Position numbers and translations under genes: made by a program. The notes under the pieces are model-generated. The model did no database searches and was not told the DNA's origin. It saw nothing but the letters and a program-made list of their open reading frames with translations. A stretch of 64,000 bases of DNA. Source: Phaeobacter inhibens DSM 16374 (GTDB lineage: Bacteria; Pseudomonadota; Alphaproteobacteria; Rhodobacterales; Rhodobacteraceae). Within the stretch, counting starts at the first letter, position 1. Each line of letters opens with the position of its first letter. Positions 1-9,060 of the stretch are shown piece by piece. The stretch spans positions 62,001 through 126,000 of the forward strand of contig NZ_AXBB01000005.1 of the NCBI RefSeq assembly GCF_000473105.1, given 5' to 3'.

Positions 1-1
1 G

Positions 2-1195
2 CCGATTGCACATTTCCTCTATTCGCCGCCGCTTTATGGCGCCGAAGGTGGCAGCGAAGCCGCTGTGACACCAGCCATCGCACAGAGCTTCATGCACTGG
101 GGGTTCTTGGCTTGGGCGATCCTCGGCTCGCTCTCGACCGTGATGCTGATGCATTACCACTATGAAAAAGGTCTGCCGCTGGCGCCGCGGACGCTGCTGT
201 ATCCTGTGTTCGGCGACAAGGCCATCAATGGTCCGATTGGCGTCATTGCCGATGCGTCTTCCATCATTGCCGTGGTGGCGGGCACCGTGGGTCCGATTGG
301 CTTTCTCGGGCTTCAGGTCAGCTACGGTCTGTCTGACCTCTTTGGGATCCCGGATGTTTTTGCCACGCAGTTCGTGGTGATCGGTGCGCTGGTCGCGCTT
401 TATACCATTTCAGCCATGACCGGGCTGTCCCGTGGCATTCAACTGCTGTCAAAGATCAATGTGATCCTCGCCGCGGTCCTGTTGATTTACGTCCTTCTGG
501 CGGGGCCTACCGGCTTCATCTTCGGGTCGTTCTTCTCAGGCTTCGCAACCTATCTGGGCAACTTCTTCCAGATGGCTCTGTATCGTGGTGATGCGGCCGT
601 CTTCGGCGCCCCTGGTTGGTTGGGTTGGTGGACCGTGTTCTTCTGGGGCTGGTTCATGGGGTATGGTCCGCTGATGGCCATGTTTATCGCGCGGGTGTCC
701 CGCGGGCGGTCCATTCGCTCGATCATCATCATGCTGTCGATCATCGCACCGATTGTGACCAACTTCTGGTTCACCATCATCGGCGGTACCGGCATCGCTA
801 TGGAACTGGCCGAGCCGGGCACCGTCTCCGCGGCGTTCGAGGGCTTCAACCTGCCCGCCGCTCTGCTGGCGATTACCAACAACCTGCCGATGGGCTTCCT
901 TGTCTCCATCCTGTTCCTGATCCTGACCACGATCTTTGTGGCCACAACCGGGGATTCGATGAGCTATGTGATTTCCGCTACAATGACCAAGGGCGACACA
1001 CCCAGCACGGCTGTGCGTGTTTTCTGGGGTATTGCGATGGGTGTGATGGCCGTGATTTTGATCTCTGTCGGCTCCGGCGGCGTATCAAAATTGCAAAGCT
1101 TCATCGTGGTCACTGCTGTGCCGGTGTCACTGATCCTGCTGCCGTCGCTCTGGGATGCGCTGCGCATCACCCTGGCAAAGGGCAAAGAGAGCTAA
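2..1195 (+). CDS. BCCT-family transporter, C-terminal part (5' end outside window)
   Basis: The reading frame is open from the window edge, so the true start lies upstream; about 397 residues are visible. The protein is a chain of hydrophobic helices and carries the BCCT (betaine/choline/carnitine transporter) hallmark WTVFFWGWF near residue 210, followed by a MFIARVSRGRSIR loop. BCCT proteins import quaternary ammonium compounds and related zwitterions across the inner membrane, usually with Na+ or by exchange. In the signature helix, the WW-x-x-W pattern typical of betaine carriers reads WF-x-x-Y, so the aromatic box is kept but changed. The downstream oxygenase, dehydrogenases and flavoprotein suggest that it feeds a methylated-amine pathway. 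The exact substrate cannot be read from sequence; betaine, DMSP-like compounds and carnitine remain possible. Confidence 0.9.
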   Translation, partial: PIAHFLYSPPLYGAEGGSEAAVTPAIAQSFMHWGFLAWAILGSLSTVMLMHYHYEKGLPLAPRTLLYPVFGDKAINGPIGVIADASSIIAVVAGTVGPIGFLGLQVSYGLSDLFGIPDVFATQFVVIGALVALYTISAMTGLSRGIQLLSKINVILAAVLLIYVLLAGPTGFIFGSFFSGFATYLGNFFQMALYRGDAAVFGAPGWLGWWTVFFWGWFMGYGPLMAMFIARVSRGRSIRSIIIMLSIIAPIVTNFWFTIIGGTGIAMELAEPGTVSAAFEGFNLPAALLAITNNLPMGFLVSILFLILTTIFVATTGDSMSYVISATMTKGDTPSTAVRVFWGIAMGVMAVILISVGSGGVSKLQSFIVVTAVPVSLILLPSLWDALRITLAKGKES

Positions 1196-1200
1196 ACATC

Positions 1201-1225
1201 TGCCGGGCGTCACTGGCGCCCGGCA
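1201..1225. terminator. GC-rich hairpin after the BCCT gene
   Basis: TGCCGGGCG and CGCCCGGCA form a perfect 9-bp stem around a 7-base loop, six bases after the transporter stop codon. No strong T-run follows, so it may stop or slow transcription, or stabilise the mRNA end, rather than act as a classic rho-independent terminator. Confidence 0.5.
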
Positions 1226-1298
1226 CTCATTTCAACCGCCCGACCTGTTCAGATCATACGGGATATGACTAACGACCTGATTGCAAAGGCCAATCCGA

Positions 1299-2990
1299 AT
1301 GACCGACATTCTCTGCCGTGAACCGAATACTGTTATGCGTCTGGCGCGCCTCGGTTCGATGCACCAATCTCGCCTGTCTTTCATGCGGGTGCTCACCCGA
1401 CGTCTGGCACGCGAGGGCTGGCGTTTTGAACAAACTGCCTTTGAGATTGATGAGATGGGCCAAGGCCATGCGGTTTACACCGCGCACGGGCCAGAACGCT
1501 CCTATTCGCTGGTGGCCTTTGCCCATGACCTGCCGCCTGAGAAACGTTCTGACCGGGTCATCGCGGAGGCATGGGACGCCACATTCACCCTGTATGACGG
1601 GGTGCCGACCGACGCGGATATCGCACGGTTGTCGCAGAATATTCCTGTTCAGGAAGCCGGGCGTGTCTCCGGCTCGGAACTGTCTGTCTCCCGTGCGAAC
1701 CGCTCTGTACGTTTGTGGGAACATGTGGTCAGCGCGTTGGCCTCAGGCAAGCAGCCTTCTGCCGAACAGATCGACGCGGTGGGTTATCTGATGCGGACCA
1801 CGGCCGTATATGGGTCGGGAAAACTGGGGGCGGCAGATCGCGAAATGATTGCGGAGCGCCCAGAATTCCGCGCGCCCTTCCAAGTCGAGATGCTGTCGGT
1901 CTATCTGACCCGTTGGTTTGTGACCGATCTGGTCCAGCACATGGCCGACTGCCGCGCGAGAGTGAAGGGAACCACTGCCGTGAGACTGGCGCCGGAGTTG
2001 GCGCGATCAATGGGAATTGGCAATTCTACCGGCCTTGGAATGGCTCCGTTTCTGCTGAACCATCCCGTATTGTTCAACAATTGGGTGGCCGCGCGTGAAA
2101 AGGCCATTCAGGCTGTGCGCAACATTGAAGAAGCCCATCCAGATGATATTGCGCTGTTCCGTTCTCTGGTCGAGCGCAGCAAGATGACAATCGCGGACTG
2201 GCAGTCTGAACATCCGATCCAGATCCAGAAACTGAGCGCGCTGCGGTCGGATGCCGATCAGGTGACAAGCTATCTTGAAATCCAGACATTGGCTGGGCCA
2301 AAGCCATGGGATGTTCTCTATCGTTGGGCTGAAGAGACGCTATCTCTGGAAGGGCAGGAGTGGATCGCCTCGCTAATGCTGGAACCTTATGGCGGATTGG
2401 TCGATGGATTTGCCGAAGATATGTCGGCAGACAATACCGCCACCTTCCGCATTGCTGGCGCGATGACGATTGGAGATTTGCGCAAAATCCTCTGCGACGT
2501 CTACGCATGGGCAATCGATACCAACTGGCAGACGCCGGCGAACAAGGCACGTGCCTGGTATGTCTCGGAAGAGAAGCTCGAACCTCGGTTGGGTGAACGC
2601 TTCGAGGAGCCGATCGAAGAATATGAGCAGCCGCTGGCACCGGGTCGTGATGCAGCCATGTTGTATCAGGCCCTCGCCCATTGGCCGGACGAGGCTCAGG
2701 TCGCCGATTTCCTGCTGCGCCATTCGGAGCATCGCCACGTCCTGCGGAGGGCCCAGATCGTCGGGCGCGCGCCCTATGCGGAAATTCGCGACAACACGAT
2801 TTCAGATCAGGTGCTCCCCATCGATATGCTGCGCTGCAAGCTGGCTTTTTTCGGGGCAACCAAGTTTGATCCCCGGTCGGATCGCTGGGTGCGGATCTGT
2901 ATGTATGGCAACGCCCCGCTTCCCACTGAGTTAACCGCAGAGAACGCGGAATTTTGGGTGTTTCCTGAATTGGAAGAGGGTGCGGCATGA
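1299..2990 (+). CDS. Conserved-type hypothetical protein, 563 aa
   Basis: This is a long soluble protein with no signal peptide or membrane segment that I can see. I do not recognise the family. The ATG at 1299 is preferred to a TTG at 1281 because it is the first standard start. The N-terminal part is rich in Arg and His (MHQSRLSFMRVLTRRLAREG), the middle carries a GNSTGLGMAPFLL stretch near residue 245, and the C-terminal third is acidic. Its stop codon overlaps the ATG of the DUF3726-like gene (ATGA), so the two are almost certainly translated together. It lies between a BCCT transporter and an Ldh-type dehydrogenase, which suggests a role in metabolism of the imported compound. Any catalytic role is unproven. 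Confidence 0.85.
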   Translation: MTDILCREPNTVMRLARLGSMHQSRLSFMRVLTRRLAREGWRFEQTAFEIDEMGQGHAVYTAHGPERSYSLVAFAHDLPPEKRSDRVIAEAWDATFTLYDGVPTDADIARLSQNIPVQEAGRVSGSELSVSRANRSVRLWEHVVSALASGKQPSAEQIDAVGYLMRTTAVYGSGKLGAADREMIAERPEFRAPFQVEMLSVYLTRWFVTDLVQHMADCRARVKGTTAVRLAPELARSMGIGNSTGLGMAPFLLNHPVLFNNWVAAREKAIQAVRNIEEAHPDDIALFRSLVERSKMTIADWQSEHPIQIQKLSALRSDADQVTSYLEIQTLAGPKPWDVLYRWAEETLSLEGQEWIASLMLEPYGGLVDGFAEDMSADNTATFRIAGAMTIGDLRKILCDVYAWAIDTNWQTPANKARAWYVSEEKLEPRLGERFEEPIEEYEQPLAPGRDAAMLYQALAHWPDEAQVADFLLRHSEHRHVLRRAQIVGRAPYAEIRDNTISDQVLPIDMLRCKLAFFGATKFDPRSDRWVRICMYGNAPLPTELTAENAEFWVFPELEEGAA

Positions 2991-3637
2991 GCCATTCGTT
3001 GAATGAAATTGAGGCCATGAGCAAGCGCGCTGCCCGCGGGGCTGGTCTCTCATGGGGGCTGGCGGAAGAGGCTGCCAAGGGCACCCGCTGGCTGTCGTCC
3101 TTTGGCTTTCCCGGCACCGAAATGCTGGCGGGTCTTCTGACCATGAATGACCGCATTCCCTCGATTGATGTCTCGCCTGTTTCGTTGCGGGCAGAGATCT
3201 GGCACGCGCCCGCCCGCAGGATGAGCCCGCTGATTGCCGGCGCTGCGCTGAGCGATTGCGCTGTGCGCCTGTTGGAGCGCGGCCGGATCACGATGGAAAA
3301 TGTGAATTTTCCCTTGCTGGCTGTCCCCTTTATGGGCGGGGCTGCATTGAGACTGGGGCGCCCGGTTGCTGCTGAATGGGATGGCGTGCGGCTTGCCACC
3401 GATGGCAAGCGGCTCTGCGTGCAGGGTGACAGCGAGGCCTTTCTTACACGGCTGGCGGATCAGATGGTGTTTTACGCTCCGGCAGATATGACGGGCCAGC
3501 AGGAACCGGTCATGCGTGCCGATGTGTCAGAGGAAAGCTGGGAACAGCTGGCTAAATTCGCACATCGCACATTTGCCCCCGCAACCGAAGAAAGCCGTTT
3601 GCGCGGCGCCGGCGCGGGTCTCAGCGACAACGATTGA
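2987..3637 (+). CDS. DUF3726-like protein, 216 aa
   Basis: A cytosolic-looking protein whose opening (SLNEIEAMSKRAARGAGLSWGLAEEA) and small-residue-rich body resemble the DUF3726 family of alphaproteobacteria, for which I know no assigned function. The assignment is from memory of the family pattern. The gene begins inside the stop codon of the preceding 563-residue gene, which indicates translational coupling. It is followed after about 60 bases by an Ldh-family oxidoreductase. The three genes form one tight unit and probably act on the same substrate. No recognisable catalytic motif, metal-binding cluster or cofactor fold is visible. Confidence 0.8.
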   Translation: MSHSLNEIEAMSKRAARGAGLSWGLAEEAAKGTRWLSSFGFPGTEMLAGLLTMNDRIPSIDVSPVSLRAEIWHAPARRMSPLIAGAALSDCAVRLLERGRITMENVNFPLLAVPFMGGAALRLGRPVAAEWDGVRLATDGKRLCVQGDSEAFLTRLADQMVFYAPADMTGQQEPVMRADVSEESWEQLAKFAHRTFAPATEESRLRGAGAGLSDND

Positions 3638-3700
3638 CGAAACCTATTGGGGCGCAGGTCCACCCTGTGCGCTCCGCATATGCATAACAGAAAGACCGAC

Positions 3701-4708
3701 ATGACTGCGACAGAAACCCTGACCCTTGCCGAAATAGAAGATCTGGCCTTCCGTGCGCTGGTTAAGGCTGGCACCTCTGAGGCCAACGCACGCCCCTTGG
3801 CTGTCGCCACAGCCATGACCGAAGCCGATGGCGTTGCCTCGCACGGGCTGGCCTATATCCCGATCTACGCTCAACATGTGGAATGCGGCAAGGTTGATGG
3901 TCAGGCCACCCCCGTTGTCGACCAGCCTCGCCCCGCCGTTGTCACCGTGGATGCGGCTACCGGATTTGCCCATAGCGCGATCGATCAGGGGTTCGAAAAA
4001 CTGATCCCACTGGCCCGTGAAATGGGGGTTGCGGTTCTGGCAGTGAACAATTCCTACAACTGTGGTGTTCTGGGGGTTCATACCCAACGTCTGGCACAGG
4101 CGGGTCTGCTGGGCATCGGTTTCACCAACGCGCCTGCGTCTATTGCTCCATCTGGTGGGGCAAAGCCGGTTGTGGGCACCAACCCGTTTTCGATCGCCGC
4201 CCCGGATGCTGACGGCAACGCTGCGTTGCTGATCGACCAATCTGCCAGCACCATCGCCAAAAGCGAGGTGATGAAACACGCCCGTGAAGGCAAACCTGTG
4301 CCAGAGGGCTGGGTTTTGGATGCGGATGGCCAACCCACGACCGATCCCGAGGCGGGTCTCAAAGGCTCCATGGTGCCCTCCGGTGGCTACAAAGGGGTCG
4401 GTATTGCGCTGACTGTTGAACTGATGGCCGCTGCCATGACCGGTGCGACACTCGGTTCAGTCGCAAGCCCCTTCTCCGGCACTGCGGGCGGCCCTCCGAA
4501 AACCGGTCAATTCTTCGTCGCAGTTGATCCGGCGGCAACCGCAGGTGGCGCATTTCAGCAAAGGCTGGCCGACCTCATTGCATCGATCCATGATCAGGAT
4601 GGTGCGCGCCTGCCCGGCGATGGGCGGCGCGCCTGCCGCATCCGCGCGGCCTCAGACGGTGTCGCCGTCAATGCCGCTCTGTTGGAGAAAGTCCGCGCCC
4701 TGCTGTGA
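3701..4708 (+). CDS. Ldh-family (malate/L-lactate/ureidoglycolate type) NAD(P)-dependent oxidoreductase
   Basis: The 335-residue length and the pattern A-x-x-M-x-E-A-D-G-V-A-S-H-G-L near residues 35-50 are typical of the Ldh_2 family, where the conserved SHG segment carries a catalytic His. This family oxidises 2-hydroxy acids such as malate, lactate, sulfolactate or ureidoglycolate, or reduces cyclic imino acids (pyrroline-2-carboxylate), and has its own NAD(P) fold. An NPFSIAAP segment near residue 165 and a GGYKGVGIAL segment near residue 228 also fit. The ATG at 3701 was chosen; the open frame reaches further upstream but has no better start. The context favours a hydroxy acid or imino acid made from an imported osmolyte, but the substrate is open. 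Confidence 0.9.
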   Translation: MTATETLTLAEIEDLAFRALVKAGTSEANARPLAVATAMTEADGVASHGLAYIPIYAQHVECGKVDGQATPVVDQPRPAVVTVDAATGFAHSAIDQGFEKLIPLAREMGVAVLAVNNSYNCGVLGVHTQRLAQAGLLGIGFTNAPASIAPSGGAKPVVGTNPFSIAAPDADGNAALLIDQSASTIAKSEVMKHAREGKPVPEGWVLDADGQPTTDPEAGLKGSMVPSGGYKGVGIALTVELMAAAMTGATLGSVASPFSGTAGGPPKTGQFFVAVDPAATAGGAFQQRLADLIASIHDQDGARLPGDGRRACRIRAASDGVAVNAALLEKVRALL

Positions 4709-4759
4709 TATGGCAGATATGCAGCCAACATCCGGCATCGTGGTGTGAGAGAACGAAGT

Positions 4760-4786
4760 GGAGGCCGAGCGGCCTCCATTTTTCTT
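4760..4786 (+). terminator. Rho-independent terminator after the Ldh gene
   Basis: GGAGGCC-GAGC-GGCCTCC forms a 7-bp GC stem with a tetraloop and is followed by ATTTTTCTTTT. It lies between two converging genes, 50 bases after the Ldh stop codon, and ends the left transcription unit. Confidence 0.85.
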
Positions 4787-4800
4787 TTCTATATTGAGTT

Positions 4801-7221
4801 TTAACCGCGCAGTATGGCGCCATCGGGATCAAATGGCGGGCGGTCAAGGATCACTGCCCGATGCGGACGACCCAACACCATGACCTCTACCTCGTCACCA
4901 GGGCCTGCATCCCGCACAAAGCCAAGCGCCAGAGACATACCAACGCTATAGCCATAGGCGCCGGAGGTTACGCGGCCGATGCCCTTACCATCCTTGAAAA
5001 TGGGTTCGCCGCCTGTCGCATCTGCATTGGAGGCAGCGGTCTCTGCCTCGTCCAGATGCAACAACACCAGCTGTTCGCGTGCCGGTTTTTTTAACACGTC
5101 TTCGGCAGCAGCTTTGTTCAGGAACTCTTTCTGCAGCTTGCAAAGCCGGCCCAAGCCAACCTCCTGCGGCCAGTATTCCGGACTGTATTCCCGACTCCAG
5201 GAGCCATAGCCCTTTTCGACACGCAGGGACATCAAGGCCCGGCTGCCAACGGGACCTGCCCCAAATTCCTCACCCGCCGCTAACAGGGCCGCATAAAGGC
5301 GTTGTTGATCTTCGCTTTTGCAATGCAGCTCCCAACCCAGGTCGCCGGTAAAGGACACCCTTAGCGCCAATACCTCAACGCCAGCAAGATCGATCATCGC
5401 CGACCGCATGAAAGGGAAGTCTTCCGTCGCAAGTGAGGTATTGGTCAGCCGCTGCAACATCTCGCGCGACTTGGGGCCGGCGACGTTAAAACCGCAGATC
5501 GCCTCCGTCCGGGGCTGAAATGTTGTTCCCTCAGGCAGCGGCACCGCCTTGAAGAACCGCTTGTGGTAGCGTTCGGCCATGCCAGACCCGATGATCCAGA
5601 ATGCGTCTTCGGCCACGCGCGTCACAGTGAAATCCCCGGCAATCCCGCCGCGTTTCGAGATCAGAGGCGTCAGACAGGAGCGACCCACAGCTTTAGGCAT
5701 AGTGTTCGCAAAAACCGCGTTCAGCCAGGTTTCCGCATCCGGCCCTGCACAGCGGTATTTCGCAAAGTTGGAGATGTCGATAATGCCTGCGCGGCTGCGC
5801 AGCATCCGGCATTCCGCGGCCACCGGTTCCCACCAGTTTTGGCGGGTAAACCCATTGGTGTCCTTGGCTCCGGGAGCTGTGGCAAACCAGAGCGGATGCT
5901 CCCAACCGGCATTGAGACCAAAAACCGCGCCCATTTCAGCCTGTAGCGCATAAATCGGACGGGCCCGTGCCGGACGGCCTGCACTGCGCTCCTCATTGGG
6001 GAAATGGATTGCAAAACGATGCGCATATTGATCCTGCACTCGCGCCTTGGTGAATTCTTTGGTGGCCCAAGTATCAAACCGTGCCATGTCCCAGGCGAAC
6101 ATGTCGTATTGGGTCTCGCCCTCGATGATCCATTGTGCTGCCATCAAGCCCATCCCGCCGGACTGAGAGAAACCCGGAATAATCCCGTTGCAGCAGAAAT
6201 ACCCCTCAAGTTCCGGGACCGGCCCCATCAGCACATTGGCATCCGGAGACCAGATCATCGGCCCGTTGATGACACGTTTGATCCCCGCCTCTCCTACCGC
6301 TGGTAGCCGCTCAATGGCGTTCATCATATTGTCCTCAATCCGCTCCAGATCGTCCGGGAACAGATCATGGGCGAAATCCAGCGGCGTGCCTTCCTCGGCC
6401 CAGAACTTCATGTCCTTCTCATAGGCGCCGACCAGAAGACCCTGCCCTTCCTGGCGCAGATAATATTCGCCATCCCGGTCGCTGACTGATGGCAAGCGGG
6501 TTCCGTGACCAGCGACATCGGCCATGGTTTCAGTCACGAAATACTGATGCTCCGTTGGCTGCAAAGGCAGTTCAACCCCAGCAAGGGCGGCAACCTCCCG
6601 ACCCCAAAGCCCGGCGGCATTCACCACCCAAGGCGTGCGGATATCACCTTTCGGGGTTTTGACGAGCCAACTCCCGTCCGTCTGCTGCTCGGTGGCTGTG
6701 ACGGGGGTAAAGCGATGGATCTCCGCGCCACGCTGACGCGCGCCAACCGCATAGGCATTTGTTACGCCGGACGGATCCACATTCCCGCCATCAGGTTCGT
6801 ACATCACACAACGGATGCCGTCATAATTGACCAGCGGGTTCAGGCGTTTGGCCTCCTCAAGGCTGATCTCGTAGAAATTCATCCCGTACAGTTTGGCCTT
6901 GGCGGCCTGAAGCTTCAGCTGATGTTCACGCTCTTCGGTCTGCGCCAGATAGAGTGAACCGGGCTGAAACACACCACAGCTCTGACCGGTTTCCGCTTCC
7001 AGCTCTTTGTAGAGTGTCATCGTATAATGCTGGATACGGCTGATATTGGTACTGTCGTGCAATCCATGGATATTGGCCGCTGCATGCCAGGTCGAGCCGG
7101 AGGTCAGCTCATCACGTTCCAGCAGTACCACATCGGACCATCCCAGTTTCGTCAGGTGATAGAGGATCGAACAGCCGATGACACCTCCACCGATGACGAC
7201 TGCCTGTGCTTCTCTGCGCAT
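4801..7221 (-). CDS. Dimethylglycine/sarcosine dehydrogenase-like flavoprotein with GcvT domain
   Basis: The N-terminal half is an FAD-binding oxidoreductase of the DAO type, with VVIGGGVIGCSILYH near residue 10 and a GSTWHAA motif near residue 45. In dimethylglycine and sarcosine dehydrogenases the His in that motif carries covalent FAD. The C-terminal half is a folate-binding GcvT/aminomethyltransferase-like domain (GFNVAGPKSREML, then FTGDLGWELHC). At 806 residues it matches the family, which removes N-methyl groups oxidatively and passes the one-carbon unit to tetrahydrofolate. I chose the ATG at 7221 because AAGGGGG lies about 7 bases before it; a TTG at 7236 would add five residues. The downstream Rieske oxygenase and reductase would supply a partly demethylated substrate. 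Confidence 0.92.
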   Translation of the reverse strand: MRREAQAVVIGGGVIGCSILYHLTKLGWSDVVLLERDELTSGSTWHAAANIHGLHDSTNISRIQHYTMTLYKELEAETGQSCGVFQPGSLYLAQTEEREHQLKLQAAKAKLYGMNFYEISLEEAKRLNPLVNYDGIRCVMYEPDGGNVDPSGVTNAYAVGARQRGAEIHRFTPVTATEQQTDGSWLVKTPKGDIRTPWVVNAAGLWGREVAALAGVELPLQPTEHQYFVTETMADVAGHGTRLPSVSDRDGEYYLRQEGQGLLVGAYEKDMKFWAEEGTPLDFAHDLFPDDLERIEDNMMNAIERLPAVGEAGIKRVINGPMIWSPDANVLMGPVPELEGYFCCNGIIPGFSQSGGMGLMAAQWIIEGETQYDMFAWDMARFDTWATKEFTKARVQDQYAHRFAIHFPNEERSAGRPARARPIYALQAEMGAVFGLNAGWEHPLWFATAPGAKDTNGFTRQNWWEPVAAECRMLRSRAGIIDISNFAKYRCAGPDAETWLNAVFANTMPKAVGRSCLTPLISKRGGIAGDFTVTRVAEDAFWIIGSGMAERYHKRFFKAVPLPEGTTFQPRTEAICGFNVAGPKSREMLQRLTNTSLATEDFPFMRSAMIDLAGVEVLALRVSFTGDLGWELHCKSEDQQRLYAALLAAGEEFGAGPVGSRALMSLRVEKGYGSWSREYSPEYWPQEVGLGRLCKLQKEFLNKAAAEDVLKKPAREQLVLLHLDEAETAASNADATGGEPIFKDGKGIGRVTSGAYGYSVGMSLALGFVRDAGPGDEVEVMVLGRPHRAVILDRPPFDPDGAILRG

Positions 7222-7365
7222 CTCTGCCCCCTTCAAGAGCCTTATGTGGCAGTAATAGTGGCCTGCACTGTCACTGCGACGGGTTGGACCTTTTAGTCCG
7301 GTTGAATGGCTTCACACCTTAGGGTGCCAGCCGGAATTGTATGGAAAATGCCCGTTTGCGACATC

Positions 7366-7605
7366 TCAGAAGACAAGCCGATGCGCCCGCCCCTGTGCTG
7401 CCAGCCGGGCGTTCAACGGGTCGGCCTCAGGCGCCCCGCTTTCCAGTGCAAAGACAAAGGCATGGGTGAGATAGAAACAGGCACGGTCAATCTCGCCTGC
7501 GCCCTCCGCCGCGTCCGCTGCCAGAGAGTAGAGCCGTATCAGAGCGGTGCTGTCCCCCTCCGCATGGGCCTGTAACAGGGCCTGATCAAGATCATCACGC
7601 TCCAT
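7366..7605 (-). CDS. Small acidic conserved-type hypothetical protein, 79 aa
   Basis: A short alanine-rich, acidic helical protein (MERDDLDQALLQAHAEGDS) that starts three bases after the aldehyde dehydrogenase stop codon, so it is probably the last gene of that operon. The repeated amphipathic pattern LIRLYSLAADAAEGAGEIDRA resembles a tetratricopeptide-like helical pair, which would fit a partner or assembly role, but this is only an impression. There is no signal peptide and no cysteine pair. I do not recognise a named family. Position and coding quality make it a real gene rather than a chance frame. Confidence 0.7.
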   Translation of the reverse strand: MERDDLDQALLQAHAEGDSTALIRLYSLAADAAEGAGEIDRACFYLTHAFVFALESGAPEADPLNARLAAQGRAHRLVF

Positions 7606-7608
7606 GGC

Positions 7609-9060
7609 TCAGCCCTTCAGCGAAATCGCGATGTTCTTGGTCCGCACATAGTTATAGAGCGCCTCCAAGCCTTTCTCGCGGCCAAAGCCGGACTTACCGA
7701 TGCCGCCAAACGGGGTGGAAATTCCGCCAGCGAACCATTCATTGACAAAAACCTGACCCGCGCGAAGTTTGCGCGCGACACGGTGCGACCGCGCAAGATC
7801 ACGGGTAAATACCCCAGCGACCAGACCGAACTCCGTGCCATTGGCCATGGCGATCGCCTCTGCTTCTGTCTCAAAGGGGGTAATGCAAGTGACTGGTCCA
7901 AAGATCTCTTCTTGCGCAACTCGGGCGTTTGGATTGACGTCGGCCAGAATAGTCGGCGCCATGAAGTGACCCTCACACTCCAGTCGCCGACCTCCGGCGG
8001 CAATACGGGCACCGTCCTGCTCTGCGGTGGCGATCAGCGTTTCGATCCGCGATAGTTGCGTTGCGGAGATCACTGGCGTGTGCTCTGGATTGTCCATGCC
8101 ATGCCCGACCTTGAGCCCATCGGCCAGCGATACCGCGCGGGTCACGACCTCGTCATAGATCGAACGATGCACCAGCACCCGTGCCATGGCCGAACAGACC
8201 TGACCCGCATTGAAGAAAATCCCCGATTGCAGGCTCGTCATCAGCTCATCCAGATCCGCATCGGCAAACACCACCGCTGCAGATTTGCCGCCCAGCTCCA
8301 TCAGGGATGGGGTAATCGTGTCAGCAGCAGCCCGCAGGATCGCCTGCCCCGTTGGCACCGATCCGGTAAAGACGATCTGATCAACGGCACTGCTGGCGAC
8401 CAGACGCGCACCAAGATCGCGACCGATACCATTCAGGATCGAAACTGCGCCCGCAGGCACCTCGGCGCGTTCCAGTGCTTTGCCCAACAGCGCGAGCGCG
8501 ATTGGATCGAGTTCTGGCGACTTGATAATTGTGGCGTTCCCTGCCGCCATGGATGGGGCCAGCGACCGGGCGGCGATAGACACTGGAAAATTCCACGGCA
8601 CCACCTGCGCCGACACGCCATGCGGCTCATATATCGTATAGTCGACATAGTCTGGCCCAAGCGGGATTGACTTGCCCTCAATCTTGTCGGCAACACCTCC
8701 GTAATATTCAAAATACAAGGCGGCTTCTTCGAATTCGTCCCTTGCGGCCTCCAGTGTCTTGCCGCTTTCGCGGCATAAGATCTCTGCGCCTTCCGCCTTG
8801 ATGGCGCGAATTTCACGCGCTACGCGCAGCAACAGTCGCCCCCTGGCCGAAGGTTGCATATCCGCTAGGTCCCCCCGGTCAAAAGAGGCCCGCGCGGCCT
8901 CCAGTGCCCGGGCCAATGTTGCTTCCCCTGCCAGCGCCGCATCGGCAAAATCCTGTGCCGTGCCGGGGTCCTCAACCGCCAAACGCGCGCCGCCATCCCC
9001 TTCGACCCAGGATCCGGCGACGTAGTTCCGCGCCAGACCATCGCGCAGGAAATCGCTCAT
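7609..9060 (-). CDS. Aldehyde dehydrogenase (NAD(P)+), betaine-aldehyde-dehydrogenase-like
   Basis: At 483 residues it has the usual length of the ALDH superfamily. Visible signatures are PWNFPVSIAARSLAPSMAAGN (oxyanion-hole Asn), a glycine-rich FTGSVPTGQ turn, MELGGKSA with the general-base Glu, and NAGQVCSA with the catalytic Cys near residue 286. It oxidises an aldehyde to an acid in the cytosol. The ATG overlaps the TGA of the Rieske oxygenase gene (ATGA), so the enzymes are co-translated and the aldehyde probably comes from the oxygenase reaction. Candidates are betaine aldehyde, formaldehyde-derived or semialdehyde products such as malic semialdehyde from carnitine. Sequence alone does not decide between them. 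Confidence 0.93.
   Translation of the reverse strand: MSDFLRDGLARNYVAGSWVEGDGGARLAVEDPGTAQDFADAALAGEATLARALEAARASFDRGDLADMQPSARGRLLLRVAREIRAIKAEGAEILCRESGKTLEAARDEFEEAALYFEYYGGVADKIEGKSIPLGPDYVDYTIYEPHGVSAQVVPWNFPVSIAARSLAPSMAAGNATIIKSPELDPIALALLGKALERAEVPAGAVSILNGIGRDLGARLVASSAVDQIVFTGSVPTGQAILRAAADTITPSLMELGGKSAAVVFADADLDELMTSLQSGIFFNAGQVCSAMARVLVHRSIYDEVVTRAVSLADGLKVGHGMDNPEHTPVISATQLSRIETLIATAEQDGARIAAGGRRLECEGHFMAPTILADVNPNARVAQEEIFGPVTCITPFETEAEAIAMANGTEFGLVAGVFTRDLARSHRVARKLRAGQVFVNEWFAGGISTPFGGIGKSGFGREKGLEALYNYVRTKNIAISLKG

Noticed and set aside
2074-3408. A 444-codon minus-strand frame
   Set aside because: It lies opposite the 563-residue and DUF3726-like genes, is rich in Arg, Pro and Ser, and has no family features; it is a shadow of GC-rich coding DNA.
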